A DNA stretch of 64,000 nt from Methylotuvimicrobium alcaliphilum 20Z (GCF_000968535.2 NC_016112.1:1984001-2048000), one strand, 5' to 3'. Positions 8,838 through 18,362 are shown, counted from the first letter of the stretch. The notes: a model not told the origin generated them from the sequence alone. Program-made: numbers and translations.

Positions 8838-10130
8838 CTAAACCAGTGTCGCAACTAAATGATTGTTATCGGTCGCCATTAGCTTGGCATCGACAATTCG
8901 GTTTTCTATCGCTTCTGGTTCGTCGACCTCACAGCCGACGCGCAGATAATTCGGCGTATAACCGAAAATCCGATGTTTACCGTTGTCGAGGGGCTCGGTT
9001 TGGCTTTCCCAGAGCACCGGCGTTGTTCGCCCGATGTTTTCCGATTGAAATTGCCGCTTCATCGTTTCGGTCAATTCATGTAGCTCTCGACTGCGTTGTT
9101 TTTTGACCGCTTCCGGGATTTGATTCGGTAGCGTAGAGGCTTTCGTACCTTCGCGTCGCGAATAGGCGAAAATATGAATATGCCCGAAACCGGTGTTTTC
9201 GATGAAATCGAAGCTTTCATGCCATTCTTGCTCGGTTTCGCCCGGGAAACCGACGATGATGTCGGTCGTGATGTTGAAGTGCGGAACCGCGGTTCTCAAG
9301 CCGGTCACGATTTCACTGAACTCTTCGGTTTTGCAGCGTCTGGCCATGCGTCGCAGCACCGAATCCGAACCGCTTTGCAACGGCAGATGCAGATGCGGCA
9401 TCAGGCGAGGATTATCGAAAAGCTCGACAAAATCGTTCGGCAACTCCCAAGGCTCCAGAGAACCCAGCCTAAGTCTCGGAATTTCGGTATCGCTAAGAAT
9501 CGCTTTGATCAAGTCGGACAGACTTTGATCGGAATCGGAATCGGAGCCGTAACCGCCGAGATGCACGCCGGTGATGACGGCTTCATTGATGCCTTGACTA
9601 TAAAGCGTATTGATTTCGTCGACGATTTCTCGTATCGGTCGGCTTTTTTCCTCGCCACGAGCAACCGTCACGATACAAAACGTGCAACGGTAACGGCAGC
9701 CGTCTTGTACTTTGATAAACGCACGTTGACGGCCGCGGCTGAATAATGAGACTTCGCCGGGTTCGGTCGACATGGCCGGCATGCTGTCCATGTTCAGTTC
9801 GGTCAGGGTTTTGGCGACCAGACTTTCTTTGTCTTGATTTCCGATGACGAGATCGACGCCCATCAACTGCTCGGCTTCTTCGCGGTTGAGTGTGGCGTAA
9901 CAGCCGCTGACGACCAGTTTGGCAGCCGGATTGGCCCTGTGTATGCGCCGAATTAATTGACGCGATTTACGTGCCGCGTCTTGCGTAACCGCGCATGAAT
10001 TGATCACGATCAGATTCGCGTTCTCGGCCTGGCGCGTGATTTGATGGCCTTTTTGTTGAAAGGCCTGGGCCCAAGTTTCGAGCTCGGCTTCATTGAGACG
10101 GCAGCCCAATGTTTTAAGATGTACGTACAT
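8838..10130 (-). CDS. mtaB: tRNA methylthiotransferase MtaB
   Basis: A 430-residue radical-SAM protein. The start is the ATG at 10130 (MYVHLKTLGCRLNEAE); the longer reading upstream is not MtaB-like. The UPF0004 domain has cysteines in TLGC, INSCAVT and VSGCYA that bind the auxiliary [4Fe-4S] cluster. CRYRCTFC is the CxxxCxxC radical-SAM motif, and a TRAM domain ends the protein. MtaB adds the 2-methylthio group to t6A37 of ANN-decoding tRNAs. The start overlaps the stop of the upstream membrane protein by one base (TAATG), suggesting translational coupling. Confidence 0.93.
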   Translation of the reverse strand: MYVHLKTLGCRLNEAELETWAQAFQQKGHQITRQAENANLIVINSCAVTQDAARKSRQLIRRIHRANPAAKLVVSGCYATLNREEAEQLMGVDLVIGNQDKESLVAKTLTELNMDSMPAMSTEPGEVSLFSRGRQRAFIKVQDGCRYRCTFCIVTVARGEEKSRPIREIVDEINTLYSQGINEAVITGVHLGGYGSDSDSDQSLSDLIKAILSDTEIPRLRLGSLEPWELPNDFVELFDNPRLMPHLHLPLQSGSDSVLRRMARRCKTEEFSEIVTGLRTAVPHFNITTDIIVGFPGETEQEWHESFDFIENTGFGHIHIFAYSRREGTKASTLPNQIPEAVKKQRSRELHELTETMKRQFQSENIGRTTPVLWESQTEPLDNGKHRIFGYTPNYLRVGCEVDEPEAIENRIVDAKLMATDNNHLVATLV

Positions 10131-11359
10131 TATCCAAAAAACCAATAGGTAATGAGTATGGCGGCTAAGATGCCGAAAAAGTCGGCTATTATCCCACAAG
10201 CGGCCGCATGGCGAATATTTTTGATGCCGACCGCGCCGAAATATATGGCTAAAACATAAAAGGTCGTTTCGGTGCTGCCTTGCACGATAGAAGCCAGACG
10301 CCCCGCGAATGAGTCGGCGCCGAGCGTTTGCATCGTATCGATCATCATCGCCCGCGCGCCGCTGCCGCTGAACGGTTTGATCAACGCGGTCGGCAATGCG
10401 TCGATGAAACGGTCGTCCCAAGACAGCATTTTGACCAGTGCTCTAACCCCTTCAGCCACCAAATCCAATGCGCCGCTCGCGCGAAACACGCCGATGCCGA
10501 CCAGCATCGCGACCAGGTATGGAATGATGCCGATTGCGGTCTGAAAGCCTTCCTTCGCGCCTTCGATGAAGGCTTCATAAGCGTCGATGCGTCGATAAAC
10601 GGCGCCGCCGATAAACACAACGACCAACGTGAACAGAATGATGTTGCTGATAAGTGCGGACTGTTCGAGCATTTGTTCCTTAGGTAGCCGGTAAAAATAT
10701 CCGACCACGATAGCAATCATTAAACTGAAACCGCCCAGATATAATGCAACGACTCGATCGAACAAGTTGATTTTCTGAACCGCAGCGACAGCAATCAAGC
10801 CTGCCACGGTTGAAAAATAAGTGGCAATCAGTATAGGAATGAAGACATCGGTCGGATTAGCGGCACCCAATTGCGCTCGGTACGTGAAAATCGTCACCGG
10901 AAACAAAGTGACCGCCGAAGTGTTAATGACTAGGAACAAAATTTGTGCGTTACTCGCGCTATTCGGGTTAGGATTCAAGGTCTGCAGTTCCTTCATTGCC
11001 TTGATGCCGAGCGGTGTAGCGGCATTGTCGAGACCGAGCATGTTCGCGGCGATATTCATGACCATTGCGCCCAAGGCCGGATGGTTTTTCGGTACTTCAG
11101 GCATCAGGCGCGTGAACAGCGGCGTCAAGCCGCGCGTTAGTAGGAGCATGAAGCCGCTACGTTCTCCGATACGCATGATACCGAGCCATAAGCTCAAAAC
11201 GCCGGTCAAACCTAACGATATTTCAAAAGCAGTTTTTGAAAGCGCGAACATCGAAGACATGATGCGCTCGAAAACCTGATGGTCGCCCATAACGATTAGT
11301 TTGATGACGGCCGTCATGAAGGCGCTCAAAAAAAAGAAAATCCAGATGATGTTCAGCAT
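10130..11359 (-). CDS. SpmA/SpmB-like fused membrane protein (nucleoside recognition domains)
   Basis: A 409-residue integral membrane protein. The N-terminal half (LNIIWIFFFLSAFMTAVI, then NMLGLDNAATPLGIKAM and INTSAVTLFPVTIF) resembles spore maturation protein A. The C-terminal half (GIIPYLVAMLVGIGVFRASG, then GSTETTFYVLAIYFGAVGI) resembles SpmB. Both belong to the nucleoside-recognition/Gate family of unknown transport role. The fused form is common in non-sporulating proteobacteria. It precedes mtaB with a one-base overlap, though a functional link is not obvious. Confidence 0.85.
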   Translation of the reverse strand: MLNIIWIFFFLSAFMTAVIKLIVMGDHQVFERIMSSMFALSKTAFEISLGLTGVLSLWLGIMRIGERSGFMLLLTRGLTPLFTRLMPEVPKNHPALGAMVMNIAANMLGLDNAATPLGIKAMKELQTLNPNPNSASNAQILFLVINTSAVTLFPVTIFTYRAQLGAANPTDVFIPILIATYFSTVAGLIAVAAVQKINLFDRVVALYLGGFSLMIAIVVGYFYRLPKEQMLEQSALISNIILFTLVVVFIGGAVYRRIDAYEAFIEGAKEGFQTAIGIIPYLVAMLVGIGVFRASGALDLVAEGVRALVKMLSWDDRFIDALPTALIKPFSGSGARAMMIDTMQTLGADSFAGRLASIVQGSTETTFYVLAIYFGAVGIKNIRHAAACGIIADFFGILAAILITYWFFG

Positions 11360-11582
11360 GATCGGCGATGGTGTTATCGCGGGGTTCGGAGGACATTAGA
11401 ATTGCCGAAGTATAGCATGTACCGATTAGCGATAAAGCAGAGGCGCAACGTAAGGCAATGCAGGAGCAAAAATCGATCGACTATCCTGATGCCGTCTTAC
11501 GTTAATACCGCAATCTGAAGTAAAAAAGACACAGATGAATTGAGGAAAGTTTGTTTGAGCTAATTCTAACTGAGATAAATCG

Positions 11583-11612
11583 GGAAAAAGAGGGCTGCCT
11601 CCAGGCAGCCCT
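11583..11612 (-). terminator. Rho-independent terminator on the minus strand
   Basis: A perfect 10-bp stem, AGGGCTGCCT / AGGCAGCCCT with a 2-nt loop, is followed on the minus strand by CTTTTTC. No gene lies immediately upstream; the nearest minus-strand gene ends at 12347, 735 bp away across repeat DNA. It may terminate that transcript or a lost or small RNA gene. Confidence 0.6.
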
Positions 11613-11744
11613 AAAGTGGGGGCCAATCGAAAATTCACTATCTATATATTGCGATATTTAGGTTCAAAGCCTAAAATCAAAAAAGATAGCGGTTACAATT
11701 GTTTCAGACGTTATCGTTTTAAACTGCGATTTTGTCCGCAGAAT

Positions 11745-12290
11745 AAACCTTTCGCACTTCAAACTTTGGTAGTGCCCGAGGAGGCGCCGGAGTGTCCGAT
11801 CCCTCACCTAGCGTTAGGTGCTGGGTGAATGCAGATTTTGCATTTACGCTACGGATGGCGTGTATTAGGGCAATGCAGGGCAGAAAAATGCTCCTGCATT
11901 TTCTGCATTCATTACATCCATGTAACTCAGCAATTGCCGAGGAGCAAAAATCTGCCCTGCTGCCGACATTCTCGCTAGCCACAACCATACCTTCATAAAG
12001 TTAGGAATATGCACAAATCTACTTCTACAAGTTTTAGGCATTGTGGTGGTTCGGCGACTCGTTTGACAGGACGCCGTGAACCCAGCACCTAAATTATCCA
12101 AGATAGTTAACCATAGCCAATGGGCTATGGAATTTAGGTGCTGGGTGAATACATCCATGTAGGCTCGACGGCGGCTATCAGATTGCCATGGATGGCATGA
12201 ATGCGGATTTTGCAGGAGCAAAAATCTGCCCTGCCGCCGACGCCTGTCAATCGAGCCACCGAACCCCCTTTCAGCATTTGTCGAAGTTAT
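11745..12290. repeat. Mosaic of dispersed repeats (R1, R3, R4 fragments)
   Basis: Begins with an R1 edge (CTTTCGCACTTCAAACTTT), passes into a degenerate R3 end near 11815 and short repeats around GCAGGGCAGAAAAATGC. It then holds an R4 copy (from GGAATATGCACAAA near 12006 to CATGCTCGTTCCTTAG near 12309). The R4 core is interrupted by a complete 65-bp R3 insert. No gene is supported in 11360-12346; open readings here are all in repeat DNA. Confidence 0.7.
12081..12145. mobile_element. 65-bp miniature palindromic element R3 (copy in R4)
   Basis: Exactly 65 bp, with 15-bp inverted ends CCCAGCACCTAAATT / AATTTAGGTGCTGGG. It is flanked on both sides by TGAA, a 4-bp target duplication; the uninterrupted R4 at 21381 reads CGCCGTGAATACG with a single TGAA. 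Other copies lie at 27014-27078 (flanked by TAAA) and, in extended form, at 5474-5595. Confidence 0.85.
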
Positions 12291-12346
12291 TTCATGCTCG
12301 TTCCTTAGTCATATTTTGAGTATAAAAGGAGTAAATTATTTCGTGT

Positions 12347-13297
12347 TCATTCCTTAGCTTTTTGCATGACCATGGCTACGGCCGCGGCTCGCGTGACAAC
12401 GCCGAGTTTTTCGAAGATATGCTCTAAATGCTTGTTCACGGTGCGTGGGCTACTGCCGAGGATTATGCCGATTTCTTTGTTGGTTTTGCCGCGGGAAATC
12501 CACATCAGTATTTCCGCTTCTCTTAATGTAAGACCCAAGGAGTCTTTCAGCGACTCAAGATTCCAATCTCGTGAGCCTGCGCGTTGTTGCAAAAGCAATA
12601 GGAATTCATGGGAGTCCGCGCTTCGAGAGAGTTTGATCGATAAATTGCCGAGTGTGTGATCTATTTCCGAAGGTAATTCCCGACCTATATGGTTAGCCTG
12701 AATTTGTTCTCGGAGCCATCCCGAAATCGGTTGCGGAGGTAGTACGCCGATTTCTACTTTCCGGCTTGATTCAAGTTTTTCGGTTAATTGGCTCAACAAT
12801 GTTTCCGCGCATGGTGTCAGCCAAGTAATCCGTCCGGACCTATCCACAGTTAAAGCGGCGAACGGGGCATGTTTCAACGCGGTTTTGGCGCGGCTGATTG
12901 TTCTGGCTTGGGTCAGATGAACATCGACTCGTGCCAAAACTTCGGTCGGTTTGATCGGTTTGACAATATAGTCCAGGCCGCCTTCGTCGAAGCCCCTTAA
13001 TAGATTATCCAGCTCGCCCAGTCCGGTCATGAACAAAATAGGAATGTCGGTTGTGGCCGGATTGCTCTTTATTTTTCGACAGGTTTCGAAACCGTCGATT
13101 CCCGGCATGACGACATCGAGCAAAATAATATCGGGGTGCAAAAAACCGATTTGCTCGAGTGCGGAATGCCCGTCGATGGCGACCAACACCCGGTACCCGG
13201 CTTCCGAGAGCGTGTCGGATAAAAACGCCAAATTACCGGGCGTATCGTCGATGATCAATACTGTGCCCTTATTAACGGAATGATTTGCCGCAGTCAT
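12347..13297 (-). CDS. LuxR-type response regulator (module 1)
   Basis: 316 residues. The receiver domain (1-125) shows LIIDDT acidic residues, the phosphorylatable aspartate in LLDVVMPGIDG, and the lysine in IVKPIK. A PAS-like or spacer segment (about 140-235) follows. The C-terminal helix-turn-helix of the LuxR/NarL type (LTLREAEILMWISRGKTNK, then NKHLEHIFEKLGV) should bind DNA. It closely resembles the regulator at 22594-23511. Both are transcribed after a permease-kinase, the likely phosphodonor. Here a 556-bp repeat-filled gap separates regulator and kinase, whereas the second pair overlaps by 4 bp. Target genes are unknown; the urea/amide operons are the obvious candidates. Confidence 0.9.
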   Translation of the reverse strand: MTAANHSVNKGTVLIIDDTPGNLAFLSDTLSEAGYRVLVAIDGHSALEQIGFLHPDIILLDVVMPGIDGFETCRKIKSNPATTDIPILFMTGLGELDNLLRGFDEGGLDYIVKPIKPTEVLARVDVHLTQARTISRAKTALKHAPFAALTVDRSGRITWLTPCAETLLSQLTEKLESSRKVEIGVLPPQPISGWLREQIQANHIGRELPSEIDHTLGNLSIKLSRSADSHEFLLLLQQRAGSRDWNLESLKDSLGLTLREAEILMWISRGKTNKEIGIILGSSPRTVNKHLEHIFEKLGVVTRAAAVAMVMQKAKE

Positions 13298-13489
13298 AAT
13301 TTAAAATTGATTCCAAGCCATTTTGGTAAATGTTAAATGCAGGCCCATAAACCTAAAAAAGCGTTTCACCATGAATAACATGAAGAATATGAATTTAATT
13401 CAATAACTTGCTATGAATTTGTATGGATCATTCACTCGCCCAAGGTAAATATTCAGTCCCCTAGCAACTATCGTTCCCACGCTCTGCGT

Positions 13490-13622
13490 CACTGCCATTA
13501 AGTTAAGCCGTTCGTGGTGAGCCTGTCGAACCATGGACGGCTTAACTTATCGACCCAGGCTTTTCCATTCACCTTTCGACAGGCTCAGGGCGAACGGAAA
13601 AATCCTTAACTTAATGGCAGTG
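13490..13622. repeat. R6 palindromic element inside another repeat (R7)
   Basis: Inverted ends CACTGCCATTAAGTTAAG as in the other R6 copies. It is flanked by ACGCTCTGCGT on both sides (13478-13488 and 13623-13633), a direct repeat consistent with target duplication within a GTTCCCACGCTC...GAGCGTGGGAACG palindrome (R7, about 13470-13720). R7-like sequence also flanks the R6 at 223-363. Apart from these, 13298-13853 is without a gene. Confidence 0.75.
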
Positions 13623-13789
13623 ACGCTCTGCGTGGGAACGCCTGAGTACCGCTCCAGCGGTACGAGACGCTAGAGCGTCTCGGTCTTCATTACCACGCTG
13701 GAGCGTGGGAACGATAGGGGGATGTGAATAATTACCACTCAAGATGTTAGCGAGAACGCTTAGGTAATATATTGAAATTCTACAGGAAC

Positions 13790-13826
13790 TTCATGTGCTT
13801 CATGGTCAAATTGCTGAATTTAGGAT
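13790..13826. repeat. Short dispersed repeat (family R8, copy 2)
   Basis: TTCATGTGCTTCATGGTCAA then ATTGCTGAATTTAGG, a near match to copies at 5783 and 57361. It lies 28 bp downstream of the stop codon of the first permease-kinase. Confidence 0.6.
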
Positions 13827-13853
13827 AAAGGCTGAATATTCATAATCGCAAGT

Positions 13854-16800
13854 TCAAATCTTATCGATCGAATCGGTCTTCACTAGCGTAATTTCAACAT
13901 CATTACTCGATAACAGCAGTTTTTTGATTTCCCCGATTTTAAATTCGTAGGCCAATTTTTTTATTTTGGCGACGAATAGCGCGTATTCCGAAGCTAAAAG
14001 GTCTAATCGAGTCTTCAATCCAGTTAAATCGCCGATTCGAACGAATCCGGCGAGTTCGTCGATTACTTGTTGCGGGGGGAATACGATCGCATTATTTGCC
14101 GACTGATTCAAAACAAGCGTGTCATCATTCTGGTGAATCCATTCCAGCGAGAGATGCAGTCCAAGTTTGTATAATAATTCGCGAATTTTTACCGGCTTCG
14201 AGAGAAAATCGTTGCAACCGGCGTTGATAGCGGCGACTCGGTCCGTCAAATAGGCGTTAGCACTCAGTACAACGATGGGGTGTTTATAGCCTTTCTCGCG
14301 TAGCACAGTAGCGGTTGCTAAACCGTCGATATCCGGCATCGAAAGATCGAGCAGAATGAGGTCGGGAGGATTGTCCGAAACGATGTCGATACAAACTCCA
14401 CCGGATTCGGCTTCATCCATGACGAAACCGAGGGGTTCCAGAATCGAGACGATTAGATCGCGATGTTCAGCCTGATCGTCGACGACGAGCAAGCGTTTGC
14501 GGCGTCCCGAGTAGCCTTGGACGTCATTATCTCTGACGGCTTCCGGCGTCGCGCCTTGATTCGGTAAAAACAGGCGTACCGTGAATGCAGAGCCCCGACC
14601 GGGTTCGCTCGTAACCGACAGTTCTCCTCCCATGATTTCGGCGAAAATTTTGCTGATCGTAAGCCCGAGTCCGCTGCCTGAAACGGCATTGCCGCTACTG
14701 TCGTGTATCCGTGTGAAGGGTTGGAAGATGTTTTGCAAATGTTTCGGCTCGATGCCTTTGCCGGTGTCGATGACTTGAAAGTTGGCGACCTCGCCGCTGT
14801 AACCGATGCGGAAGATGATACCTCCCGTTTCTGTGAACTTGACGGCGTTACTCAGCAAATTAATCAGAATTTGTCCGACCCGTTTTTCATCGCCGCGAAT
14901 TCGCTGGGGCAGGGAATGGGTGAACTGGCAGCAAAACGATAAACCTTTCGATTCGGCCTGGGGTTTGTAGACCCGCACTAAATGATCGATAAAAGCCGGA
15001 AAATGAAACGGCGCCGATTTAATTTCGAATTTACGCGCCTCGATACTCGCAATATCGAGGATATCTTCGACTAGCGATGACAAATGTTCGCCGCTCCGTT
15101 TTAATGTTTCGACCGCTTGGCGGCGGCGTTCGGGTATTTCCGTGTCTTTATGAAGAATATAAGCGTAACCGATGATGCTATTGAGGGGTGTTCTGATTTC
15201 ATGGCTCATGTTACTCAAAAAACGGCTTTTTGCGCTATTGGCAGCGTCGGCCATTTTTAAGGCTTGGGCTAGTTTCACGTCGGTCTTTTTGTGTTCCTCG
15301 ATTTCCATCAACAATAATTGCGTTTGTTTAGCCGTTTCTTCATGGGCGACGCGGCGGCTCTCATCGTTCAAAATCAGCCACCAGGTACACAAACCGATAA
15401 AAACCAACAACGATGCATAAATCTTGACGAAATTTTCCAGTAGCAGTCGAAAAGCAGGCAAATAAGGTTGGGCGGTCAACAAATCCTGATAATAAATGAT
15501 GCCGATAAAAATACTGGTAAGTACCGTCAGAAACAAAAACAGCAGGCCAAAGCGCTGTAATCGCAAACGAGCCTGTAGCGATAGCGTTTTCGGCAGAAAG
15601 CGCCGGGCCACTATTTCCAAATAATCGTCGAGTCGTGCTCCGGGTTTGCAAGCATCCAGACATCGCGCTTCGAGCGTGCAACACAACGAACAAATACTGC
15701 CTAGATAGGCTGGACAATAGGCGATGTCTTCCTGCTCGAATGTGTTGCCGCAAATGCTGCAGTGTTGATGAGACGCCTTGTTGTTTTCGTCCCGGTCGCG
15801 AGCCAGATAATGTTTAGGCCTGGAAACGACTGCGATGAGAGGAACAAGAATAAAGGCTAGGCCAAGCGAAATAAACGCCGAGAAAGCGCGCGGATAATCG
15901 CCGAAGGCGCCAAGGTAGGCCAGTATCGAAACGATCGACGCGCATAAGGTTGCGATAATGCCGACCGGATTGAGGTCGGGCAGGTAGGCGCGCTTGAATT
16001 CGACGATTTTGGGGCTGAGGCCCAACGGCTTATTGATCATCAATTCGGCGGCAACCGCGCTGATCCAAGCGATCGAGATATTGGAAAACAAACCCAACAC
16101 TTTTTCCAAAGCGCCGAAAACGCCGAACTCCATCAACAATAACGCGATCGAGACATTGAATACTAACCAAACGACGCGTCCGGGATGACTGTGCGTCACT
16201 CGCGAAAAAAAATTCGACCAGGCGAGCGAGCCGGCATAGGCGTTGGTTACGTTGATTTTTATTTGGCAGATGACGACGAACAGCGTCGTGACGGCGAGCG
16301 CAATCGCAGGATTGCCGAACAGATCGTTATAAGCGATCAAATACATTTGCGTCGGTTCGTGTGCGTGCTCCGGTGCGATACCGTTACGCAGTGCGAGATG
16401 TGCGAGCAAAGCCCCGCCTAATTGTCTGAGCATGCCGAATAATACCCAGCCGGGACCGGCGGCAATGGTACCGAACCACCAACGAAAGCGGTTCTGTCGA
16501 GTTTTTTCGGGCATGAAACGCAAAAAGTCGACTTGTTCGCCGATTTGAGCGACCATCGAAAAAGCCACCGTCGCGGCGCTGCCGAACAATAGCCAGTCGA
16601 AATCGCGTCCGCTGCCGGCGATCCAAAAATAGGTTTTGAGTGTCAGTAGCGCTTCGGGTTCGTGCCGGTAAACGGCGATATAAGGCGCGATCAACAAAAT
16701 CAGCCAGATCGGCTGAGTCCATAGTTGCAGCCGGCTGATCGTCGTGATTCCGAATGCGACCAACGGTATTACGATCACCGCGCTGATGACATGGGCCAAT

Positions 16801-17255
16801 GCGATCGGGATTTGAAAATAGAGTTCGAGTGCGAGCGACATGATCGACGCTTCGAGTGCAAAAAGCGTGAAGGTAAACGAGGCATAAATCAACGAGGTAA
16901 CGGTCGAGCCGATATAGCCGAAACCGGCGCTACGAGTCAGTAAATCGATGTCGATGTTATACCGGGCGGCATAATAACTTATGGGAAAACCGGTGATGAA
17001 GATGACTAGGCCAACCACTGAAATAGCCCAGAACGCGTTGGTAAATCCGTAATTGATAGACAGAAAACCGCCGATGGCTTCCAAAACCAGAAACGAAGTC
17101 GATCCGAAGGCCGTATTGGCCACTTGGAACTCGGACCATTTGCGGAAACTACGCGGCGCAAAACGAAGCGCATAATCTTCTAGAGATTCGTTAGCGACCC
17201 AAGCGTTATAGTCGCGGCGAATTTTCGAGATATTCTGATGAATCGGGGCGCTCAT
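13854..17255 (-). CDS. Hybrid histidine kinase with NCS1-type permease sensor (module 1)
   Basis: 1133 residues. About 1-485 form a multi-pass membrane region resembling NCS1 cytosine/purine/allantoin permeases (RSAGFGYIGSTVTSLIYASF; INVTNAYAGSLAWSNFFSR). Residues 499-536 hold a cysteine motif, C-x2-C-x11-C-x7-C-x2-CC-x5-C-x3-C, identical in spacing in the paralogue at 23508-26930. Two further membrane helices (about 567-632) lead through a coiled segment to HisKA (SHEIRTP, His near 685), HATPase (NLLSNAVKF, DTGKGIEP, GSGLGLTISK) and a receiver domain (VVDDQ; phospho-Asp near 970 in LLDLSMPD). The design is that of a transporter-derived sensor ('transceptor'), comparable in idea to CbrA but with a different transporter family. 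The ligand is unknown; a nitrogenous small molecule is inferred. Confidence 0.88.
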   Translation of the reverse strand: MSAPIHQNISKIRRDYNAWVANESLEDYALRFAPRSFRKWSEFQVANTAFGSTSFLVLEAIGGFLSINYGFTNAFWAISVVGLVIFITGFPISYYAARYNIDIDLLTRSAGFGYIGSTVTSLIYASFTFTLFALEASIMSLALELYFQIPIALAHVISAVIVIPLVAFGITTISRLQLWTQPIWLILLIAPYIAVYRHEPEALLTLKTYFWIAGSGRDFDWLLFGSAATVAFSMVAQIGEQVDFLRFMPEKTRQNRFRWWFGTIAAGPGWVLFGMLRQLGGALLAHLALRNGIAPEHAHEPTQMYLIAYNDLFGNPAIALAVTTLFVVICQIKINVTNAYAGSLAWSNFFSRVTHSHPGRVVWLVFNVSIALLLMEFGVFGALEKVLGLFSNISIAWISAVAAELMINKPLGLSPKIVEFKRAYLPDLNPVGIIATLCASIVSILAYLGAFGDYPRAFSAFISLGLAFILVPLIAVVSRPKHYLARDRDENNKASHQHCSICGNTFEQEDIAYCPAYLGSICSLCCTLEARCLDACKPGARLDDYLEIVARRFLPKTLSLQARLRLQRFGLLFLFLTVLTSIFIGIIYYQDLLTAQPYLPAFRLLLENFVKIYASLLVFIGLCTWWLILNDESRRVAHEETAKQTQLLLMEIEEHKKTDVKLAQALKMADAANSAKSRFLSNMSHEIRTPLNSIIGYAYILHKDTEIPERRRQAVETLKRSGEHLSSLVEDILDIASIEARKFEIKSAPFHFPAFIDHLVRVYKPQAESKGLSFCCQFTHSLPQRIRGDEKRVGQILINLLSNAVKFTETGGIIFRIGYSGEVANFQVIDTGKGIEPKHLQNIFQPFTRIHDSSGNAVSGSGLGLTISKIFAEIMGGELSVTSEPGRGSAFTVRLFLPNQGATPEAVRDNDVQGYSGRRKRLLVVDDQAEHRDLIVSILEPLGFVMDEAESGGVCIDIVSDNPPDLILLDLSMPDIDGLATATVLREKGYKHPIVVLSANAYLTDRVAAINAGCNDFLSKPVKIRELLYKLGLHLSLEWIHQNDDTLVLNQSANNAIVFPPQQVIDELAGFVRIGDLTGLKTRLDLLASEYALFVAKIKKLAYEFKIGEIKKLLLSSNDVEITLVKTDSIDKI

Positions 17256-17594
17256 TGATAATCAGGCATGCAGTTTCAGCTTAGACAGCAAGTCATTGAA
17301 TAATGAATAAATTAAGCAATTTATATGCCGTAATTGTCATAAGCTGTTTATAAGTCGCCCGGCACCCGATCGGTGCGCATGTGTCAAATAACGGCGGTGG
17401 CGTGTATTGATATGGTGCGAATGACGAAAAAACGCACATTCTTAGTGCTACGGAAGAGGGCGGTGGGCGGAGTGCGGTTTTTCTATGCCTTGTGCATATC
17501 GAATATCGTGATCATGCGACTCTCCCGAAAGGGAGAGTGCAGGGGTAAACTTTCATAAATCGGAAATTTAACGAGCGAGCGCTATAATTCCGAA
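17256..17594. other. Intergenic region with a short hairpin
   Basis: No gene seen. The only structure noted is a perfect 8-bp hairpin with GAAA loop (ACTCTCCC/GGGAGAGT, 17519-17538), not followed by a T-run on either strand. The promoter of the kinase gene should lie in 17256-17400, but I could not assign boxes. Confidence 0.5.
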
Positions 17595-18362
17595 TTATTT
17601 TCTTTCATGGCCAAGTTTCAAAATAACGGGCGAACCTTGGTTATGGATCGTAATTTGTTTATAGCTTTTCTTTTCGGCGTTAACGTCATTTGTCTCGGAG
17701 GGCACTGGCTTGCCTGGTTCGGTTTGCGTTTCCGGCTCTTCAACGGTTTCGATCAAAACATCCGGTGCCCAGCTCGGACTGGTGGCTTGAAGCGCATCTG
17801 CACGTTCTTCCGGTTGAACTTTGAGCGATTTCAGCAAATTCAGGCAAACGGTGCTCACTTGGTCGATCAATCGCGAGCGTTTTTCGCCCCCTGATAGCGG
17901 TTTAGCGATAAATTCCATCGTATAGTCCGCCGACTCGGTGCTGTTCGCGGTCGAGATTAGCGAGCAGGTGATCGGCACGATTTCCGCTTTTTGAAAGTTT
18001 ACCGCTCGCGGGTCGGAATTTCCGGCAGTAAATGAAAAGCCGGTTGGGGTGCTACCGTGCTTGACGGCTTCGATCGTTGCCTGCATCCGATGGCCGGCGG
18101 GTTTATCGGCATCGCTGCCGATGGTATAACCCCACTCGTTTAAATGGCTTGCAATTGTTTCGGCCATTTCATGATTCGCCGTGTCATCGGCTTGATAGCC
18201 GGCCGCTTCGATATCGATTTCGAAAAAGATTTGCTTTACCGAAGCGGCATCGATCGGCACTCGTTTCATATCCGGGCCTATCGTGCATCCGATTAAGGTT
18301 GTCGAGATAACCGAAAGAGCGATGAAAACGCTTGATTTTAGGTGATGCAACGGTTCGATCAT
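17595..18362 (-). CDS. Putative lipoprotein
   Basis: A 255-residue protein from the ATG at 18362, preferred because it starts the signal sequence (MIEPLHHLKSSVFIALSV, then TLIGCTI with the lipobox cysteine near 26). The mature part is soluble, with a segment VKQIFFEIDIEAAGYQADDT and a low-complexity acidic tail rich in E, T and P. I recognise no domain. Likely attached to the periplasmic face of a membrane. It stands between repeats and the permease-kinase, with no clear operon partner. Confidence 0.7.
   Translation of the reverse strand: MIEPLHHLKSSVFIALSVISTTLIGCTIGPDMKRVPIDAASVKQIFFEIDIEAAGYQADDTANHEMAETIASHLNEWGYTIGSDADKPAGHRMQATIEAVKHGSTPTGFSFTAGNSDPRAVNFQKAEIVPITCSLISTANSTESADYTMEFIAKPLSGGEKRSRLIDQVSTVCLNLLKSLKVQPEERADALQATSPSWAPDVLIETVEEPETQTEPGKPVPSETNDVNAEKKSYKQITIHNQGSPVILKLGHERK

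Noticed and set aside
10131-10421. N-terminal extension of MtaB
   Set aside because: The extension is the antisense-frame reading of the upstream membrane protein gene; the MtaB N-terminus is at 10130.
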